From: Bacteroidota bacterium
Lineage (GTDB): Bacteria > Bacteroidota > Bacteroidia > Flavobacteriales > Flavobacteriaceae
Length of the DNA stretch: 64,000 nucleotides
Direction of reading: 5' to 3'
Assembly: GCA_018267095.1 (NCBI GenBank)
Contig: JAFDZC010000006.1
Span: 186,001-250,000, forward strand
The notes beneath the pieces were generated by a model. That model worked only from the letters and a program-made list of their open reading frames with translations, was not told the DNA's origin and made no database searches. Position 1 is the stretch's first letter; the number at the start of each line of letters is the position of its first letter. Positions 61,132 through 64,000 of this stretch are shown here, one piece after another. Both the position numbers and the translations under genes were made by a program.

Positions 61132-61220
61132 AAATACCAAGCTGTCAAAAATGACAAATTGTCTTACTGGATTCGTGTTGTAGTACTTATTCTACATGCT
61201 AATGTTGTCTTAAATGACAA
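61132..61220. promoter_or_regulatory. Cluster of TTGTC/GACAA inverted repeats
   Basis: TGTCA-N4-TGACA at 61143-61156, GACAA-N1-TTGTC at 61153-61163 overlapping it, and TTGTC-N6-GACAA at 61205-61220, plus TTGTCA at 61132-61137. All lie in the divergent spacer between htpG and the lipoprotein gene. A repressor or activator site is inferred; the regulator is unknown. Confidence 0.5.
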
Positions 61221-61239
61221 TTCATTGCAAATCACGTTG

Positions 61240-61247
61240 TATATTTG
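61240..61247 (+). promoter_or_regulatory. -7 box for the lipoprotein gene at 61268
   Basis: TATATTTG, full TAnnTTTG match, 20 bases before ATG 61268. The last palindrome of the TTGTC/GACAA cluster ends 19 bases upstream, in the -33 region. Confidence 0.5.
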
Positions 61248-61267
61248 CGGCTATAATTTGAATGTAT

Positions 61268-61756
61268 ATGAAAAAAGTTATTTTATTGAGTTTGCTGATG
61301 ATTGGACTCTGGTCTTGTAAATCATCTTCTACAGCCTCATCACCGGCCAGTACAAAAATTGATACCCGAGTGGGCGCAACACTAAAAGGAAATTGGATTT
61401 TGACTTCAGTCAATTATCCGGGTTCTGAATACATCAAAGTAACCTCATTTCAGTTAGAAGATTCCAAGTGTTTTGAAGGCAGTAGTTGGAAGTTTGTAGC
61501 CAACAACAATTCAGGTGAAATAAATCTGTCAAAAGCAGGTTGTAGTTCTTTTAGTTCGCCTATTAAATGGTACATCAACAAAGACGGACAATTTGTACTC
61601 AAGATTGTTAACGCCGGAGAAAAAGCCAAAAAAGTCAGAGAGGGTTATGTATTGACTTTTGTGGCTCAAGAATCGGGAAACTTTCAGTTAGTAGATAAAA
61701 TTAATGTAGGAAATAAGCCTACGGATGTAGTATATCAATTTGAAAAAGCTAAATAA
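61268..61756 (+). CDS. Lipocalin-like lipoprotein
   Basis: A 162-residue protein. Signal with lipobox at LWSCKSSS (Cys17), a Ser/Ala-rich spacer, then a beta-barrel stretch starting LKGNWILTSVNYPG (about 42-55), the G-x-W of lipocalin-like folds, and ending VVYQFEKAK. Small-ligand binding or a structural role is possible. It is followed at two bases by the OmpA-family gene. The ATG at 61268 is chosen over 61262, as it begins the signal peptide. Confidence 0.75.
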   Translation: MKKVILLSLLMIGLWSCKSSSTASSPASTKIDTRVGATLKGNWILTSVNYPGSEYIKVTSFQLEDSKCFEGSSWKFVANNNSGEINLSKAGCSSFSSPIKWYINKDGQFVLKIVNAGEKAKKVREGYVLTFVAQESGNFQLVDKINVGNKPTDVVYQFEKAK

Positions 61757-61758
61757 TC

Positions 61759-62448
61759 ATGAAAAAAATAACAACTTTAGCATTAGCCATTACTATTTTG
61801 AGCTCAATCGTTTTAACTAGTTGTGAAGCGGTTAAGAACAGTAACAATACACAACGCGGAGTAGCTATTGGCGCAGCCGGAGGTGCTGTACTCGGTGCTG
61901 TACTCGGAAATAATATCGGCAAAGGCGGTAATGGTGCATTGGGTGCTGTGCTTGGCGGCGTTATTGGCGGCGCTGCCGGTGGTATCATCGGAAACAAAAT
62001 GGACAAACAAGCCCGCGAAATTGACAATGCATTACCCGGTGCTGATGTAGTTCGTGTAGGTGAAGGAATCAAACTTGTTTTGGGTGAAAATGCAGTTCGT
62101 TTTGATTTCAATAAATCAACCTTGACCAGCCAAGCCAAAGCCAACTTAGACAAATTGGTAAAAGTTTTTACTGAATACCCAGACACCAACATCGTTATTT
62201 ATGGTTATACTGATAACAAAGGTGCCGCTGATTATAATTTGAAACTCTCACAAGACAGAGCCAATGCTGTAAAAGCTTATTTGACTAAAAAAGGATTGGT
62301 CGCCAGTCGATTTACCACCACGGGTATGGGTATGGCAGATCCTATTGAATCAAATGATACGGATGCAGGACGAAGCAAAAATCGTCGCGTTGAATTTGCC
62401 ATTACAGCCAATGATAAAATGGTTCAAGACGCACAAAACGGAAAATAA
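61759..62448 (+). CDS. OmpA family lipoprotein with glycine zipper
   Basis: A 229-residue outer-membrane protein: lipobox IVLTSCEAV (Cys22), a glycine-zipper region (about 34-80, GGAVLGAVLG ... GGVIGGAAGG), and an OmpA-like peptidoglycan-binding domain (about 105-215) with the NxxLSxxRAxxVxxxL pattern (NLKLSQDRANAVKAYL) and RSKNRRVEF. It would tie the outer membrane to the cell wall. Cotranscribed with the preceding lipoprotein. Confidence 0.92.
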   Translation: MKKITTLALAITILSSIVLTSCEAVKNSNNTQRGVAIGAAGGAVLGAVLGNNIGKGGNGALGAVLGGVIGGAAGGIIGNKMDKQAREIDNALPGADVVRVGEGIKLVLGENAVRFDFNKSTLTSQAKANLDKLVKVFTEYPDTNIVIYGYTDNKGAADYNLKLSQDRANAVKAYLTKKGLVASRFTTTGMGMADPIESNDTDAGRSKNRRVEFAITANDKMVQDAQNGK

Positions 62449-62465
62449 TCAATCGCCATAAAAAC

Positions 62466-62495
62466 AAAAAGCTGCTCAAACGGGCAGCTTTTTTT
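62466..62495. terminator. Terminator after the OmpA-family gene
   Basis: AAAAAGCTGC (62466-62475) pairs with GCAGCTTTTT (62484-62493) with an eight-base loop, followed by T's. Flanking A's allow use from the other side by the convergent fibre-like gene. Confidence 0.88.
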
Positions 62496-62512
62496 ATGAT
62501 TTTTTCCAAGGT

Positions 62513-64000
62513 TTATCGAACTTGATGTACTTCAAAAAAGGTTTTTCCAGAATAAGAATCAATCGTAACACCGCTTTGGTAATTTTCAGCATAGATTTCG
62601 ATATAATCGCCTGCCACAAGATAAACCAAGCAATTAATAGTTCTTGAAACCGGCCCATTGGCGGTGTGATTTCCACCATTTTCTTGATAAAAGCTGCCAT
62701 TCTTGCGAACGCCAATTGAATAATATTGTGTATTGGCTTGCGCATCGGTAAAATAACCGGCATTGACTTGATAATATCCGGTTTTAGCAGCGACAAATCG
62801 GCTGCTACCTGAATTAAATTCTGAGTTAGCGTCAAAAGCGGTTGTGCTAAAGTTGATTAATTGCCAGCCGGATGTTGCTAGCGCAAGTCCACTGCCGAGG
62901 TTGGCGCGCATCACCGAAAAAGTACTGGCAGGATTATCGACCCAGCTGGTTGCTCCGGCGCCGTTGGTTTGTAAAACTTGTCCGTTGTTGCCGCGTGTGG
63001 TTGGCAAAGCATAACCGGTTACCGCCGGATTTCCGATTTGAACCTGACCATTCGCCCGAAGAATGTTGTTGTCAAATTCACCATAAATCAATGAATTATT
63101 CGCGTCGGCATTCGTGTTTTCAATATACAAACGATTGCTGCCTGCTTCGTTATAACCCGCTTGATTTCCGATAAAAACATTGCTGTTTCCTGTTAAATTT
63201 GAATAACCGGCTTGGTATCCGATTCCAACATTGTTGTTTCCTGTAGTATTGCTGTACAAGGCATCGCGACCCAAGGCATTGTTGTACGCGCCAATCGTAT
63301 TGCTGCGCAGAGCCACATAACCCACTCCGGTATTGTTTGAACCTTGCGTGCCTGAAAGCCCATTGGTGGTGGTCAGCGCATTGCGACCGATGGCCACGTT
63401 GCAAACACCTTGTGTGCTTGAATAAAGCGCTCCAACACCCATGGCGGTATTTTCAGTTCCGGATACATTTGAAAACATCGATTGGTCACCAATAGATACG
63501 TTGCGATTTCCGGTAGTGTTCGAAGGCAAAACATTAGTTCCGATGGCCACATTGCGCGTTCCTGTGCCCGATGGATTGACCAGTGAATTAGCGCCAAAAG
63601 ACGTATTCATATTGCCGGAAGTTGTATTTGGATTGCCCAGAAAACCTGCACGAATATTATTTCTTTTAAAGACGATATCTTGATCGTCGGTGGTTCCCAT
63701 AAAATTGGTTGCCGGAACTGTTCCGCTGTTGCCGGTGGTGAGCCAAGAACTGGAATTCAAACTTTGCCAAGTTACATTGCCTAAACCATCGGTTTGCATG
63801 ATTTGGCCGTTGGTTCCGCGTGAAGACGGCATGATGTAATTGTTGGCTGTAGTGGTTCCGATAGAAACTTTTCCTAAGAAATAACCGGCATAGTTGTTTC
63901 CTGATTTTAAAGCTTCTGAATATACTCCGTAATGCGTTCCGCCAGCAGCTGAATCAATAAAATTATACGAACCGTATTTATTACCTGTGCCGATTCCGGT
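62513..64000 (-). CDS. Large fibre/adhesin-like protein with C1q-like C-terminus, partial (5' end outside window)
   Basis: The frame is open from 64000 to the stop at 62513 (495 codons) and its start lies beyond the window; an internal ATG at 63832 is not the start. The visible part has NGQIMQTDGLGNVTW-type linkers, repeats of the form TGxxNxxIGxxALxSN (GYQAGYSNLTGNSNVFIG) as in trimeric adhesin/YadA heads, and a C-terminal domain (about the last 130 residues) with aromatic and Gly residues matching a C1q/TNF-like jelly roll (KTGYYQVNAGYF ... SGKTFFEVHQVR). Probably a surface or fibre protein; no export signal can be seen in this fragment. Confidence 0.8.
   Translation of the reverse strand, partial: TGIGTGNKYGSYNFIDSAAGGTHYGVYSEALKSGNNYAGYFLGKVSIGTTTANNYIMPSSRGTNGQIMQTDGLGNVTWQSLNSSSWLTTGNSGTVPATNFMGTTDDQDIVFKRNNIRAGFLGNPNTTSGNMNTSFGANSLVNPSGTGTRNVAIGTNVLPSNTTGNRNVSIGDQSMFSNVSGTENTAMGVGALYSSTQGVCNVAIGRNALTTTNGLSGTQGSNNTGVGYVALRSNTIGAYNNALGRDALYSNTTGNNNVGIGYQAGYSNLTGNSNVFIGNQAGYNEAGSNRLYIENTNADANNSLIYGEFDNNILRANGQVQIGNPAVTGYALPTTRGNNGQVLQTNGAGATSWVDNPASTFSVMRANLGSGLALATSGWQLINFSTTAFDANSEFNSGSSRFVAAKTGYYQVNAGYFTDAQANTQYYSIGVRKNGSFYQENGGNHTANGPVSRTINCLVYLVAGDYIEIYAENYQSGVTIDSYSGKTFFEVHQVR

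Noticed and set aside
61749..62192. 147-codon minus-strand frame opposite the OmpA-family gene
   Set aside because: It mirrors the glycine/alanine-rich zipper of the real gene, is proline/serine-rich and has no promoter.
62513..64000. Prophage tail fibre
   Set aside because: No integrase, portal, terminase, capsid or tail gene is nearby; neighbours are chromosomal envelope genes.

Overview
The window comes from a member of the Bacteroidota, almost certainly class Flavobacteriia and close to Flavobacterium. The evidence is: promoters with the TAnnTTTG -7 box of this phylum instead of TATAAT; a PorV/PorQ-family protein and two proteins with type IX secretion (T9SS) C-terminal signals; weak or absent Shine-Dalgarno sequences; AT-rich spacers; and families typical of the group (DUF4369, DUF2805/TIGR03643, M61 peptidase, gliding-motility CTD protein). 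No virus, insertion sequence, CRISPR array or rRNA was seen. No stretch over about 250 bases lacks a gene.

Bases 1-24920 are one large surface-polysaccharide locus, nearly all on the + strand. A truncated CpsB/YwqE-type phosphatase points left. Then come an ABC exporter (wzm, wzt with a C-terminal glycan-recognition extension), a methyltransferase, glycosyltransferases, a neuB-neuC-neuA set making a CMP-activated sialic-acid-type sugar, an AsnB-type amidotransferase, a polysaccharide deacetylase overlapping a sugar formyltransferase, an unassigned GT-B-like protein, a second methyltransferase, six more glycosyltransferases, a Wzy/WaaL-type membrane protein, and finally the polyprenyl-phosphate sugar-1-phosphate transferase that would start the repeat unit. 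The proposed flow is: sugar on lipid carrier, extension by GT2/GT4 enzymes, a nonulosonate decorated by amidation, deacetylation or formylation, methylation, then export by Wzm/Wzt and ligation.

Bases 24921-38416 are mostly housekeeping envelope and DNA genes: lnt, a PorV-like protein, pssA, lptB, an AhpD-like protein, tatC, kdsD, a recQ lacking the usual zinc cysteines, a T9SS type A cargo protein, a FAD dehydrogenase, DinB-like and GNAT proteins. A degenerate intergenic repeat lies at 37319-37400.

Bases 38442-44083 look more accessory: a DUF4440-like protein, a CDP-alcohol phosphatidyltransferase homologue with an altered motif, an unknown secreted protein, an MBOAT/SGNH O-acylation pair and an exported phosphatase-superfamily lipoprotein. 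Bases 44177-47952 hold exported msrA/msrB, idi, queD, manA, a small conserved protein and tRNA-Thr(UGU) with a near-perfect promoter and a terminator.

Bases 47993-55193 are minus-strand: a DUF4369 lipoprotein, an M61 peptidase, an alpha/beta hydrolase, a PH-like protein, a YIP1 protein and a DUF2089 zinc-ribbon regulator in one run, then a DUF2805 protein and a DUF2721-alkB-sterol desaturase operon. Bases 55316-64000 hold a 1278-residue T9SS type B surface protein with eleven 66-residue repeats, htpG with TGTCA/TGACA operator-like repeats upstream, a lipoprotein, an OmpA-family lipoprotein and the 3' part of a large fibre-like protein ending in a C1q-like domain.
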